A stretch of 64,000 nucleotides of DNA from NCBI GenBank assembly GCA_916048095.2, contig OU696582.1, positions 6,872,270 to 6,936,269 on the forward strand, given 5' to 3'. Of the stretch, positions 1 to 14,277 are shown in pieces. The notes below the pieces were generated by a model. It was given only the letters and a program-made list of their open reading frames with translations. It did no database searches and had not been told where the DNA came from. The stretch comes from Sacculina carcini (lineage: Eukaryota; Arthropoda; Thecostraca; Sacculinidae). Position numbers and translations under genes: made by a program. Each line of letters begins with the position of its first letter. Position 1 is the first letter of the stretch.

Positions 1-1239
1 GATTGCTGACGAATATATGGAAAGACGCTTTTTGCAATGTTGCGTTCAGTCGAAGTTTGGTACAGCCTGATCTCCTGCGTTAGCTTACAGAAACATCTCG
101 CGTTATCTATTTTGCCCTCCTTCTCCTTCATGATCGCTATCATGATCCGCCACTCATAAGGCACTCGTCCGTCTTCAATGCAACCAATCACTTCTTTCAC
201 CGACATGTTCTGTTCGCAAAGGTATTTGCTCAAGACACGGCTTTCTCTACCCTTGCGCAGAGGAGCCCTGACACCGTAGATTGCGAAATGGGCAAGCCGG
301 TCGAAATTTGTCACACAATCATCTCGGCCAGTACATATGGCCTTATCGGTCAGTAACTCTGCCATGTCAGCATTATAATCATAAGTCAAGTTTTGCTCCG
401 ATTACATACTCAAAATCCGCCGATGACCAGGCCCCCAGACCTGTTTCGAGCCACTTGTTCGTTATCACTGACCGCTCGATGTCGGACCGTACACCAGGGA
501 TCAACACACACCGAGGCCACCGATTGTGACGGGAAAAGAAGGCGCGGCAGAAGACCTTTCTGAACATGTTCCTTGTGTCGAGGGCAGCTCGTTCATCAAC
601 ATCAGGTGCCTCAGTCATGCGGAGGCGAAGATCGGCGGCGGTGCTGAGGGAGTTGACAACTGGAAATCCAAAGGACTTCCAGAGCCCGCTCACCTCCAGC
701 CGCAATTTCGCCTCGACATCTGTACTCACAGGTGCCATCATGTATCTAAACATATGGGTGTTGGTGATCCACTTCTCAACCCGCCGCATCTGACTGCTGA
801 AAGTTAGCTTCATAACCTTTTCATGGTTCTCGAGTACGATTCCGATAGCGAACGAGGGAACCATCTTCCAAACGTGGGCGAACCTGTTAGCATGCATGAT
901 GAGATCACGCCGACCGGCTTCTAGGAACCTCACGACTTCGGGGTACAGTTGATGAGTGCCGTACTTGTGGTACACATCCGCGATGCGGCTGTACAACAAT
1001 GAGCCCTCGTGACTTTCCACCATTGACAAAACACTGAGCCACATTGAGTATGTACCTAGGATCTTACGGGTGTGTGCACCTGTCTTCATCAACGAGACGA
1101 CTACAACATCGCCGTAAAACTCGGCTTGTATCTTTAGACCTGACACTTTCCGATATGCCCCGACTCGCGCGCCAACTCGTCGATAAACGGTCGAGAACCA
1201 CCGCTTCCAGCTGTTCCATCGTTCTATCTCGTCTGTCAT
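1..1239 (-). pseudogene. Array unit U0 (partial), L-fragment N-terminal part
   Basis: Cut by the window edge, so only the N-terminal-side third of the unit is visible. It carries the 2-bp deletion near 399 (gctccgattac instead of gctccaagattac), which shifts the frame and ends the reading frame at 379 in an aberrant tail. A private change gives Val where other copies have Ile (MVPSF, near 860). Confidence 0.9.
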
Positions 1240-4200
1240 CATCAAGCAGCCGATGCTGGACCGATCCACCTACCACTTTGCGAGTCACTTTCGTTAGGTC
1301 TGAAATGTCGACAGTCGTCTTCTCTGAACACATAGTCAAGAGGAGCTTGGCCAGATTTGAGTCATCGTCGGCGATGTCTGTGACAACATGTCTGTGATTT
1401 GTTTTAACGATGACACCATCGACGTGCTGTCGATGATGGCGAGGTTAGAACGTCGTGTACGCATGGCGGTCAATGATCCGACATACGGTTTGTGAGGTCC
1501 TCTGGTGCACAGTTTCTCTGCAGAGTTGGCGACAGTAATCAAGATCGACCTACTCGGGTCAATTGACTCCGAGTCCCACCGGCCGAGACAACATTGATCG
1601 ATAGTACAAGGCATGGTTATCCCTTCCATTACACGACCCCACGATGTCTCTCGAAGGGCGTGAGCAATGGTGTAGGAGCAACTAGAGGTAGGTGACAACA
1701 GCAGAGCTTCAATGCTCTGAGGGTTACTGTGGCTGAGTCGTGTCCTCATGTATGTCATGAGTCCGTCATCCATCGTGGCAACCATTTGACGGAAGTCGGT
1801 CTCAGACACCTCTGCTCCTTCACTCCGCTCGATCGTTTGGCGTACAGTACGTGAAGTACTGTACTGACCCACCACCTTATCACTGAGTGCCACGTTAGAC
1901 AGTTTAAAGAGGTGGGCCGCCACTCTTGGGTTGAACGGAGTGATGGAGAGAAGGTCACTGGTGAGCTCTTGGCGTTGGTGAGTCGACTGAATGGAGAATA
2001 GTCCTTTGATGTCTGGATTTTGGACGATGAGTGCAAGATCGTCTTTGACGCGACGCCGAATCACGTTCTCCGCAGTATGCGGAACATTGAGGTTTAACGC
2101 ATAAGGGTTTAGCAGTAACAATTCAAGGTCTCGTCTCGGTGAGGGTGTCAAGTCTATGAGTCTCGATATCGATGAAAACAGCTCTCTGTCCGTCAGGGAG
2201 ACAAAGGTTAACCACGAGACGGTGTCAGTCAGCGCATCCGTCTTGCCCCTGTAGCGGAAGTCACTCAGGAGCATGATCGGGAGCCCCCCGACACACGCTG
2301 GTACTGACATCAGTGCGCAGACGTCGCTTTCAGACCACGAACTGCAAAACTCATCGAACAATACATCAGCACACTCGATAAGTGTAAGCAAGTAGGCCGG
2401 ATTCGGGAAATAATCCACACCAGCAACTGTTGCGCCGGATGAAAACAGTGAAGATATGCGGTTAGAAAAAGTACGAATTCCGTCATTGCTCTCGGAATTC
2501 ACGCGAGAGGCCCGCTTTAACGCTGAGCTGACGGCGGCGCCCCTGAAATGGTAGGCTTTGCTGTATTCAAACAGCACCGTCGACAGCCAGGTCTCGTCGG
2601 GCTTCAGCGTCATTCCGAGAAGCGCCGAACGGTTCGACAGACTCAACACAAAGGCCGTGACAAAGTCCGACGCTGACTGGCCCAGGCGATCTAACACATG
2701 TGGCGCAGGAATTTCGATGACGATAACCTGGTTATCGCCCTGGCCCAGCAGCGTCGCTGTAGTACCTCGCTCCTCCGCGACGGCCAAGATGGTACACTGT
2801 GTGTGGAGAGTCCACCCCTTCTGCCGCATACCTTCCATCCACCGGGTAGGGGCTCTCCACACAACAGGACCATCTTCTGGCTCGTCTCCTCGAAACAATG
2901 GTGGCCTGAATCGATCCTGGAAGACGACCTTACAAAGGTAAGGAAAGAGTTGTGAAAACGCGAACACGCGGCGCAGTCCGAAAAGAGAGTCGAGCTCTGA
3001 GAATATCGCTGCACATGAATCATGCGACATCGACAAGCACCACCTCGAATAGTCCAGGCTGACGAACCCATATTTAGGCTCGTCAGCTCCGAAGGGTGCT
3101 GTCATCGTGCAGAGCGTGTCAAGTAAGACCTTCTCGGTCATCGTCATTGATTGCTGACGAATATATGGAAAGACGCTTTTTGCAATGTTGCGTTCAGTCG
3201 AAGTTTGGTACAGCCTGATCTCCTGCGTTAGCTTACATAAACATCTCGCGTTATCTATTTTGCCCTCCTTCTCCTTCATGATCGCTATCATGATCCGCCA
3301 CTCATAAGGCACTCGTCCGTCTTCAATGCAACCAATCACTTCTTTCACCGACATGTTCTGTTCGCAAAGGTATTTGCTTAAGACACGGCTTTCTCTACCC
3401 TTGCGCAGAGGAGCCCTGACACCGTAGATTGCGAAATGGGCAAGCCGGTCGAAATTTGTCACACAATCATCTCGGCCAGTACATATGGCCTTATCGGTCA
3501 GTAACTCTGCCATGTCAGCAGTATAATCATAAGTCAAGTTTTGCTCCAAGATTACATACTCAAAATCCGCCGATGACCAGGCCCCCAGACCTGTTTCGAG
3601 CCACTTGTTCGTTCTCACTGACCGCTCGATGTCGGACCGTACACCAGGGATCAACACACACCGAGGCCACCGATTGTGACGGGAAAAGAAGGCGCGGCAG
3701 AAGACCTTTCTGAACATGTTCCTTGTGTCGAGGGCAGCTCGTTCATCAACATCAGGTGCCTCAGTCATGCGGAGGCGAAGGTCGGCGGCGGTGCTGAGGG
3801 AGTTGACAACTGGAAATCCAAAGGACTTCCAGAGCCCGCTCACCTCCAGCCGCAATTTCGCCTCGACATCTGTACTCACAGGTGCCATCATGTATCTAAA
3901 CATATGGGTGTTGGTGATCCACTTCTCAACCCGCCGCATCTGACTGCTGAAAGTTAGCTTCATAACCTTTTCATGGTTCTCGAGTACGATTCCGATAGCG
4001 AACGAGGGAATCATCTTCCAAACGTGGGCGAACCTGTTAGCATGCATGATGAGATCACGCCGACCGGCTTCTAGGAACCTCACGACTTCGGGGTACAGTT
4101 GATGAGTGCCGTACTTGTGGTACACATCCGCGATGCGGCTGTACAACAATGAGCCCTCGTGACTTTCCACCATTGACAAAACACTGAGCCACATTGAGTA

Positions 4201-4389
4201 TGTACCTAGGATCTTACGGGTGTGTGCACCTGTCTTCATCAACGAGACGACTACAACATCGCCGTAAAACTCGGCTTGTATCTTTAGATCTGACACTTTC
4301 CGATATGCCCCGACTCGCGCGCCAACTCGTCGATAAACGGTCGAGAACCACCGCTTCCAGCTGTTCCATCGTTCTATCTCGTCTGTCAT
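1240..4389 (-). pseudogene. Array unit U1, L fragment with a long open frame (1336-4419)
   Basis: The frame is open for 1,027 codons from the junction (the nominal start at 4419 is a GTG created by the junction, not a native start). Trp is kept at the site that is a stop in ten other copies (about 2587). The usual bases near 1366-1380 are replaced by a different string 2 bp longer, which shifts the frame just before the HR motif. Markers: TADM, RTN, SDLK. Confidence 0.9.
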
Positions 4390-7300
4390 CATCAAGCAGC
4401 CGATGCTGGACCGATCCACCTACCACTTTGCGAGTCACTTTCGTTAGGTCTGAAATGTCGACAGTCGTCTTCTCTGAACACATAGTCAAGAGGAGCTTGG
4501 CCAGATTTGAGTCATCGCCGACGATCCACGACAACATGTCTGTGATTTGTTTTAACGATGACACCATCGACGTGCTGTCGATGAGGGCGAGGTTAGAACG
4601 TCGTGTACGCATGGCGGTCAATGATCCGATATACGGTTTGTGATGTCCTCTGGTGCACAGTTTCTCTGCAGAGTTGGCGACAGTAATCAAGATCGACCTA
4701 CTCGGGTCAATTGACTCCGAGTCCCACCGGCCGAGACAACATTGATCGATAGTACAAGGCATGGTTATCCCTTCCATTACACGACCCCACGATGTCTCTC
4801 GAAGGGCGTGAGCAATGGTGTAGGAGCAACTAGAGGTAGGTGACAACAGCAGAGCTTCAATGCTCTGAGGGTTACTGTGGCTGAGTCGTGTCCTCATGTA
4901 TGTCATGAGTCCGTCATCCATCGTGGCAACCATTTGACGGAAGTCGGTCTCAGACACCTCTGCTCCTTCACTCCGCTCGATCGTTTGGCGTACAGTACGT
5001 GAAGTACTGTACTGACCCACCACCTTATCACTGATTGCCACGTTAGACAGTTTAAAGAGGTGGGCCGCCACTCTTGGGTTGAACGGAGTGATGGAGAGAA
5101 GGTCACTGGTGAGCTCTTGGCGTTGGTGAGTCGACTGAATGGAGAATAGTCCTTTGATGTCTGGATTTTGAACGATGAGTGCAAGATCGTCTTTGACGCG
5201 ACGCCGAATCACGTTCTCCGCAGTATGCGGAACATTGAGGTTTAACGCATAAGGGTTTAGCAGTAACAATTCAAGGTCTCGTCTCGGTGAGGGTGTCAAG
5301 TCTATGAGTCTCGATATCGATGAAAACAGCTCTCTGTCCGTCAGGGAGACAAAGGTTAACCACGAGACGGTGTCAGTCAGCGCATCCGTCTTGCCCCTGT
5401 AGCGGAAGTCACTCAGGAGCATGATCGGGAGCCCCCCGACACACGCTGGTACTGACATCAGTGCGCAGACGTCGCTTTCAGACCACGAACTGCAAAACTC
5501 ATCGAACAATACATCAGCACACTCGATAAGTGTAAGCAAGTAGGCCGGATTCGGGAAATAATCCACACCAGCAACTGTTGCGCCGGATGAAAACAGTGAA
5601 GATATGCGGTTAGAAAAAGTACGAATTCCGTCATTGCTCTCGGAATTCACGCGAGAGGCCCGCTTTAACGCTGAGCTGACGGCGGCGCCCCTGAAATGGT
5701 AGGCTTTGCTGTATTCAAACAGCACCGTCGACAGTCAGGTCTCGTCGGGCTTCAGCGTCATTCCGAGAAGCGCCGAACGGTTCGACAGACTCAACACAAA
5801 GGCCGTGACAAAGTCCGACGCTGACTGGCCCAGGCGATCTAACACATGTGGCGCAGGAATTTCGATTACGATAACCTGGTTATCGCCCTGGCCCAGCAGC
5901 GTCGCTGTAGTACCTCGCTCCTCCGCGACGGCCAAGATGGTACACTGTGTGTGGAGAGTCCACCCCTTCTGCCGCATACCTTCCATCCACCGGGTAGGGG
6001 CTCTCCACACAACAGGACCATCTTCTGGCTCGTCTCCTCGAAACAATGGTGGCCTGAATCGATCCTGGAAGACGACCTTACAAAGGTAAGGAAAGAGCTG
6101 TGAAAACGCGAACACGCGGCGCAGTCCGAAAAGAGAGTCGAGCTCTGAGAATATCGCTGCACATGAATCATGCGACATCGACAAGCACCACCTCGAATAG
6201 TCCAGGCTGACGAACCCATATTTAGGCTCGTCAGCTCCGAAGGGTGCTGTCATCGTGCAGAGCGTGTCAAGTAAGACCTTCTCGGTCATCGTCATTGATT
6301 GCTGACGAATATATGGAAAGACGCTTTTTGCAATGTTGCGTTCAGTCGAAGTTTGGTACAGCCTGATCTCCTGCGTTAGCTTACAGAAACATCTCGCGTT
6401 ATCTATTTTGCCCTCCTTCTCCTTCATGATCGCTATCATGATCCGCCACTCATAAGGCACTCGTCCGTCTTCAATGCAACCAATCACTTCTTTCACCGAC
6501 ATGTTCTGTTCGCAAAGGTATTTGCTCAAGACACGGCTTTCTCTACCCTTGCGCAGAGGAGCCCTGACACCGTAGATTGCGAAATGGGCAAGCCGGTCGA
6601 AATTTGTCACACAATCATCTCGGCCAGTACATATGGCCTTATCGGTCAGTAACTCTGCTATGTCAGCATTATAATCATAAGTCAAGTTTTGCTCCAAGAT
6701 TACATACTCAAAATCCGCCCATGACCAGGCCCCCAGACCTGTTTCGAGCCACTTGTTCGTTATCACTGACCGCTCGATGTCGGACCGTACACCAGGGATC
6801 AACACACACCGAGGCCACCGATTGTGACGGGAAAAGAAGGCGCGGCAGAAGACCTTTCTGAACATGTTCCTTGTGTCGAGGGCAGCTCGTTCATCAACAT
6901 CAGGTGCCTCAGTCATGCGGAGGCGAAGGTCGGCGGCGGTGCTGAGGGAGTTGACAACTGGAAATCCAAAGGACTTCCAGAGCCCGCTCACCTCCAGCCG
7001 CAATTTCGCCTCGACATCTGTACTCACAGGTGCCATCATGTATCTAAACATATGGGTGTTGGTGATCCACTTCTCAACCCGCCGCATCTGACTGCTGAAA
7101 GTTAGCTTCATAACCTTTTCATGGTTCTCGAGTACGATTCCGATAGCGAACGAGGGAATCATCTTCCAAACGTGGGCGAACCTGTTAGCATGCATGATGA
7201 GATCACGCCGACCGGCTTCTAGGAACCTCACGACTTCGGGGTACAGTTGATGAGTGCCGTACTTGTGGTACACATCCGCGATGCGGCTGTACAACAATGA

Positions 7301-7537
7301 GCCCTCGTGACTTTCCACCATTGACAAAACACTGAGCCACATTGAGTATGTACCTAGGATCTTACGGGTGTGTGCACCTGTCTTCATCAACGAGACGACT
7401 ACAACATCGCCGTAAAACTCGGCTTGTATCTTTAGACCTGACACTTTCCGATATGCCCCGACTCGCGCGCCAACTCGTCGATAAACGGTCGAGAACCACC
7501 GCTTCCAGCTGTTCCATCGTTCTATCTCGTCTGTCAT
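4390..7537 (-). pseudogene. Array unit U2, L fragment split by TGA at 5735-5737
   Basis: A TGG-to-TGA change splits the fragment into a 610-codon frame (5735-7567) with the polymerase motifs and a 503-codon frame (4214-5725) with the capping-domain part. Private change: Ser to Trp (AWSWADF, near 6719). C-terminal markers are AISDK and GHHKPYIG, and ALIDS instead of AIIDS near 4583. Confidence 0.9.
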
Positions 7538-10500
7538 CATCAAGCAGCCGATGCTGGACCGATCCACCTACCACTTTGCGAGTCACTTTCGTTAGGTCTG
7601 AAATGTCGACAGTCGTCTTCTCTGAACACATAGTCAAGAGGAGCTTGGCCAGATTTGAGTCATCGCCGACGATCCACGACAACATGTCTGTGATTTGTTT
7701 TAACGATGACACCATCGACGTGCTGTCGATGATGGCGAGGTTAGAACGTCGTGTACGCATGGCGGTCAATGATCCGACATACGGTTTGTGAGGTCCTCTG
7801 GTGCACAGTTTCTCTGCAGAGTTGGCGACAGTAATCAAGATCGACCTACTCGGGTCAATTGACTCCGAGTCCCACCGGCCGAGACAACATTGATCGATAG
7901 TACAAGGCATGGTTATCCCTTCCACGACCCTTCCACGACCCTTCCACGACCCTTCCACGACATTACACGACCCCACGATGTCTCTCGAAGGGCGTGAGCA
8001 ATGGTGTAGGAGCAACTAGAGGTAGGTGACAACAGCAGAGCTTCAATGCTCTGAGGGTTACTGTGGCTGAGTCGTGTCCTCATGTATGTCATGAGTCCGT
8101 CATCCATCGTGGCAACCATTTGACGGAAGTCGGTCTCAGACACCTCTGCTCCTTCACTCCGCTCGATCGTTTGGCGTACAGTACGTGAAGTACTGTACTG
8201 ACCCACCACCTTATCACTGAGTGCCACGTTAGACAGTTTAAAGAGGTGGGCCGCCACTCTTGGGTTGAACGGAGTGATGGAGAGAAGGTCACTGGTGAGC
8301 TCTTGGCGTTGGTGAGTCGACTGAATGGAGAATAGTCCTTTGATGTCTGGATTTTGGACGATGAGTGCAAGATCGTCTTTGACGCGACGCCGAATCACGT
8401 TCTCCGCAGTATGCGGAACATTGAGGTTTAACGCATAAGGGTTTAGCAGTAACAATTCAAGGTCTCGTCTCGGTGAGGGTGTCAAGTCTATGAGTCTCGA
8501 TATCGATGAAAACAGCTCTCTGTCCGTCAGGGAGACAAAGGTTAACCACGAGACGGTGTCAGTCAGCGCATCCGTCTTGCCCCTGTAGCGGAAGTCACTC
8601 AGGAGCATGATCGGGAGCCCCCCGACACACGCTGGTACTGACATCAGTGCGCAGACGTCGCTTTCAGACCACGAACTGCAAAACTCATCGAACAATACAT
8701 CAGCACACTCGATAAGTGTAAGCAAGTAGGCCGGATTCGGGAAATAATCCACACCAGCAACTGTTGCGCCGGATGAAAACAGTGAAGATATGCGGTTAGA
8801 AAAAGTACGAATTCCGTCATTGCTCTCGGAATTCACGCGAGAGGCCCGCTTTAACGCTGAGCTGACGGCGGCGCCCCTGAAATGGTAGGCTTTGCTGTAT
8901 TCAAACAGCACCGTCGACAGCCAGGTCTCGTCGGGCTTCAGCGTCATTCCGAGAAGCGCCGAACGGTTCGACAGACTCAACACAAAGGCCGTGACAAAGT
9001 CCGACGCTGACTGGCCCAGGCGATCTAACACATGTGGCGCAGGAATTTCGATGACGATAACCTGGTTATCGCCCTGGCCCAGCAGCGTCGCTGTAGTACC
9101 TCGCTCCTCCGCGACGGCCAAGATGGTACACTGTGTGTGGAGAGTCCACCCCTTCTGCCGCATACCTTCCATCCACCGGGTAGGGGCTCTCCACACAACA
9201 GGACCATCTTCTGGCTCGTCTCCTCGAAACAATGGTGACCTGAATCGATCCTGGAAGACGACCTTACAAAGGTAAGGAAAGAGCTGTGAAAACGCGAACA
9301 CGCGGCGCAGTCCGAAAAGAGAGTCGAGCTCTGAGAATATCGCTGCACATGAATCATGCGACATCGACAAGCACCACCTCGAATAGTCCAGGCTGACGAA
9401 CCCATATTTAGGCTCGTCAGCTCCGAAGGGTGCTGTCATCGTGCAGAGCGTGTCAAGTAAGACCTTCTCGGTCATCGTCATTGATTGCTGACGAATATAT
9501 GGAAAGACGCTTTTTGCAATGTTGCGTTCAGTCGAAGTTTGGTACAGCCTGATTTCCTGCGTTAGCTTACAGAAACATCTCGCGTTATCTATTTTGCCCT
9601 CCTTCTCCTTCATGATCGCTATCATGATCCGCCACTCATAAGGCACTCGTCCGTCTTCAATGCAACCAATCACTTCTTTCACCGACATGTTCTGTTCGCA
9701 AAGGTATTTGCTCAAGGCACGGGTTTCTCTACCCTTGCGCAGAGGAGCCCTGACACCGTAGATTGCGAAATGGGCAAGCCGGTCGAAATTTGTCACACAA
9801 TCATCTCGGCCAGTACATATGGCCTTATCGGTCAGTAACTCTGCCATGTCAGCAGTATAATCATAAGTCAAGTTTTGCTCCAAGATTACATACTCAAAAT
9901 CCGCCGATGACCAGGCCCCCAGACCTGTTTCGAGCCACTTGTTCGTTCTCACTGACCGCTCGATGTCGGACCGTACACCAGGGATCAACACACACCGAGG
10001 CCACCGATTGTGACGGGAAAAGAAGGCGCGGCAGAAGACCTTTCTGAACATGTTCCTTGTGTCGAGGGCAGCTCGTTCATCAACATCAGGTGTCTCAGTC
10101 ATGCGGAGGCGAAGGTCGGCGGCGGTGCTGAGGGAGTTGACAACTGGAAATCCAAAGGACTTCCAGAGCCCGCTCACCTCCAGCCGCAATTTCGCCTCGA
10201 CATCTGTACTCACAGGTGCCATCATGTATCTAAACATATGGGTGTTGGTGATCCACTTCTCAACCCGCCGCATCTGACTGCTGAAAGTTAGCTTCATAAC
10301 CTTTTCATGGTTCTCGAGTACGATTCCGATAGCGAACGAGGGAATCATCTTCCAAACGTGGGCGAACCTGTTAGCATGCATGATGAGATCACGCCGACCG
10401 GCTTCTAGGAACCTCACGACTTCGGGGTACAGTTGATGAGTGCCGTACTTGTGGTACACATCCGCGATGCGGCTGTACAACAATGAGCCCTCGTGACTTT

Positions 10501-10723
10501 CCACCATTGACAAAACACTGAGCCACATTGAGTATGTACCTAGGATCTTACGGGTGTGTGCACCTGTCTTCATCAACGAGACGACTACAACATCGCCGTA
10601 AAACTCGGCTTGTATCTTTAGACCTGACACTTTCCGATATGCCCCGACTCGCGCGCCAACTCGTCGATAAACGGTCGAGAACCACCGCTTCCAGCTGTTC
10701 CATCGTTCTATCTCGTCTGTCAT
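7538..10723 (-). pseudogene. Array unit U3, L fragment with internal minisatellite
   Basis: Trp is kept at the common stop site, so the frame is open from 10753 to 7913 (946 codons). A 38-bp gain of an 11-bp repeat at 7920-7962 shifts the frame just after the capping GxxT region. The remaining C-terminal part is open in another frame (7362-8015). Private changes include TETPD for TEAPD near 10093 and RSPLF for RPPLF near 9237. Confidence 0.9.
7920..7962. repeat. 11-bp minisatellite, four copies (ccttccacgac)
   Basis: The single ccttcca of all other units is here followed by four near-perfect copies of ccttccacgac before the normal sequence resumes with attacacgacc. It accounts for the 38 extra bases of U3. 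The pattern suggests replication slippage between short cga/ccttcca direct repeats. Confidence 0.9.
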
Positions 10724-13700
10724 CATCAAGCAGCCGATGCTGGACCGATCCACCTACCACTTTGCGAGTCACTTTCGTTAGGTCTGAAATGTCGACAGTC
10801 GTCTTCTCTGAACACATAGTCAAGAGGAGCTTGGCCAGATTTGAGTCATCGCCGACGATCCACGACAACATGTCTGTGATTTGTTTTAACGATGACACCA
10901 TCGACGTGCTGTCGATGATGGCGAGGTTAGAACGTCGTGTACGCATGGCGGTCAATGATCCGACATACGGTTTGTGAGGTCCTCTGGTGCACAGTTTCTC
11001 TGCAGAGTTGGCGACAGTAATCAAGATCGACCTACTCGGGTCAATTGACTCCGAGTCCCACCGGCCGAGACAACATTGATCGATAGTACAAGGCATGGTT
11101 ATCCCTTCCATTACACGACCCCACGATGTCTCGAAGGGCGTGAGCAATGGTGTAGGAGCAACTAGAGGTAGGTGACAACAGCAGAGCTTCAATGCTCTGA
11201 GGGTTACTGTGGCTGAGTCGTGTCCTCATGTATGTCATGAGTCCGTCATCCATCGTGGCAACCATTTGACGGAAGTCGGTCTCAGACACCTCTGCTCCTT
11301 CACTCCGCTCGATCGTTTGGCGTACAGTACGTGAAGTACTGTACTGACCCACCACCTTATCACTGAGTGCCACGTTAGACAGTTTAAAGAGGTGGGCCGC
11401 CACTCTTGGGTTGAACGGAGTGATGGAGAGAAGGTCACTGGTGAGCTCTTGGCGTTGGTGAGTCGACTGAATGGAGAATAGTCCTTTGATGTCTGGATTT
11501 TGGACGATGAGTGCAAGATCGTCTTTGACGCGACGCCGAATCACGTTCTCCGCAGTATGCGGAACATTGAGGTTTAACGCATAAGGGTTTAGCAGTAACA
11601 ATTCAAGGTCTCGTCTCGGTGAGGGTGTCAAGTCTATGAGTCTCGATATCGATGAAAACAGCTCTCTGTCCGTCAGGGAGACAAAGGTTAACCACGAGAC
11701 GGTGTCAGTCAGCGCATCCGTCTTGCCCCTGTAGCGGAAGTCACTCAGGAGCATGATCGGGAGCCCCCCGACACACGCTGGTACTGACATCAGTGCGCAG
11801 ACGTCGCTTTCAGACCACGAACTGCAAAACTCATCGAACAATACATCAGCACACTCGATAAGTGTAAGCAAGTAGGCCGGATTCGGGAAATAATCCACAC
11901 CAGCAACTGTTGCGCCGGATGAAAACAGTGAAGATATGCGGTTAGAAAAAGTACGAATTCCGTCATTGCTCTCGGAATTCACGCGAGAGGCCCGCTTTAA
12001 CGCTGAGCTGACGGCGGCGCCCCTGAAATGGTAGGCTTTGCTGTATTCAAACAGCACCGTCGACAGTCAGGTCTCGTCGGGCTTCAGCGTCATTCCGAGA
12101 AGCGCCGAACGGTTCGACAGACTCAACACAAAGGCCGTGACAAAGTCCGACGCTGACTGGCCCAGGCGATCTAACACATGTGGCGCAGGAATTTCGATTA
12201 CGATAACCTGGTTATCGCCCTGGCCCAGCAGCGTCGCTGTAGTACCTCGCTCCTCCGCGACGGTCAAGATGGTACACTGTGTGTGGAGAGTCCACCCCTT
12301 CTGCCGCATACCTTCCATCCACCGGGTAGGGGCTCTCCACACAACAGGACCATCTTCTGGCTCGTCTCCTCGAAACAATGGTGGCCTGAATCGATCCTGG
12401 AAGACGACCTTACAAAGGTAAGGAAAGAGCTGTGAAAACGCGAACACGCGGCGCAGTCCGAAAAGAGAGTCGAGCTCTGAGAATATCGCTGCACATGAAT
12501 CATGCGACATCGACAAGCACCACCTCGAATAGTCCAGGCTGACGAACCCATATTTAGGCTCGTCAGCTCCGAAGGGTGCTGTCATTGTGCAGAGCGTGTC
12601 AAGTAAGACCTTCTCGGTCATCGTCATTGATTGCTGACGAATATATGGAAAGACGCTTTTTGCAATGTTGCGTTCAGTCGAAGTTTGGTACAGCCTGATC
12701 TCCTGCGTTAGCTTACAGAAACATCTCGCGTTATCTATTTTGCCCTCCTTCTCCTTCATGATCGCTATCATGATCCGCCACTCATAAGGCACTCGTCCGT
12801 CTTCAATGCAACCAATCACTTCTTTCACCGACATGTTCTGTTCGCAAAGGTATTTGCTCAAGACACGGCTTTCTCTACCCTTGCGCAGAGGAGCCCTGAC
12901 ACCGTAGATTGCGAAATGGGCAAGCCGGTCGAAATTTGTCACACAATCATCTCGGCCAGTACATATGGCCTTATCGGTCAGTAACTCTGCCATGTCAGCA
13001 TTATAATCATAAGTCAAGTTTTGCTCCGATTACATACTCAAAATCCGCCGATGACCAGGCCCCCAGACCTGTTTCGAGCCACTTGTTCGTTATCACTGAC
13101 CGCTCGATGTCGGACCGTACACCAGGGATCAACACACACCGAGGCCACCGATTGTGACGGGAAAAGAAGGCGCGGCAGAAGACCTTTCTGAACATGTTCC
13201 TTGTGTCGAGGGCAGCTCGTTCATCAACATCAGGTGCCTCAGTCATGCGGAGGCGAAGATCGGCGGCGGTGCTGAGGGAGTTGACAACTGGAAATCCAAA
13301 GGACTTCCAGAGCCCGCTCACCTCCAGCCGCAATTTCGCCTCGACATCTGTACTCACAGGTGCCATCATGTATCTAAACATATGGGTGTTGGTGATCCAC
13401 TTCTCAACCCGCCGCATCTGACTGCTGAAAGTTAGCTTCATAACCTTTTCATGGTTCTCGAGTACGATTCCGATAGCGAACGAGGGAATCATCTTCCAAA
13501 CGTGGGCGAACCTGTTAGCATGCATGATGAGATCACGCCGACCGGCTTCTAGGAACCTCACGACTTCGGGGTACAGTTGATGAGTGCCGTACTTGTGGTA
13601 CACATCCGCGATGCGGCTGTACAACAATGAGCCCTCGTGACTTTCCACCATTGACAAAACACTGAGCCACATTGAGTATGTACCTAGGATCTTACGGGTG

Positions 13701-13867
13701 TGTGCACCTGTCTTCATCAACGAGACGACTACAACATCGCCGTAAAACTCGGCTTGTATCTTTAGACCTGACACTTTCCGATATGCCCCGACTCGCGCGC
13801 CAACTCGTCGATAAACGGTCGAGAACCACCGCTTCCAGCTGTTCCATCGTTCTATCTCGTCTGTCAT
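10724..13867 (-). pseudogene. Array unit U4, L fragment with two 2-bp deletions and a stop
   Basis: Shortest unit (3,144 bp). It has the recurrent 2-bp deletion near 13027, the TGA at 12067-12069, and a private 2-bp loss at 11127-11130 (gatgtctcgaagg instead of gatgtctctcgaagg) that shifts the frame just before the capping GxxT motif. Markers: NADM, ITN, ALSDK, PHKPYVG. Confidence 0.9.
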
Positions 13868-14266
13868 CATCAAGCAGCCGATGCTGGACCGATCCACCTA
13901 CCACTTTGCGAGTCACTTTCGTTAGGTCTGAAATGTCGACAGTCGTCTTCTCTGAACACATAGTCAAGAGGAGCTTGGCCAGATTTGAGTCATCGCCGAC
14001 GATCCACGACAACATGTCTGTGATTTGTTTTAACGATGACACCATCGACGTGCTGTCGATGATGGCGAGGTTAGAACGTCGTGTACGCATGGCGGTCAAT
14101 GATCCGACATACGGTTTGTGAGGTCCTCTGGTGCACAGTTTCTCTGCAGAGTTGGCGACAGTAATCAAGATCGACCTACTCGGGTCAATTGACTCCGAGT
14201 CCCACCGGCCGAGACAACATTGATCGATAGTACAAGGCATGGTTATCCCTTCCATTACACGACCCC

Positions 14267-14277
14267 ACGATGTCTCT
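14267..14277. repeat. Target-site duplication, left copy (acgatgtctct)
   Basis: Matches 20640-20650 exactly and flanks the retrotransposon. The first three bases could also belong to the element's aacg tail on the right, so the true duplication is 8-11 bp. Confidence 0.9.

Noticed and set aside
1267..1269. Apparent start (MDRSS...) of the array L frames
   Set aside because: The codon is GTG and the first ten residues come from the array junction. The native L has different upstream sequence, so this is not a translation start.
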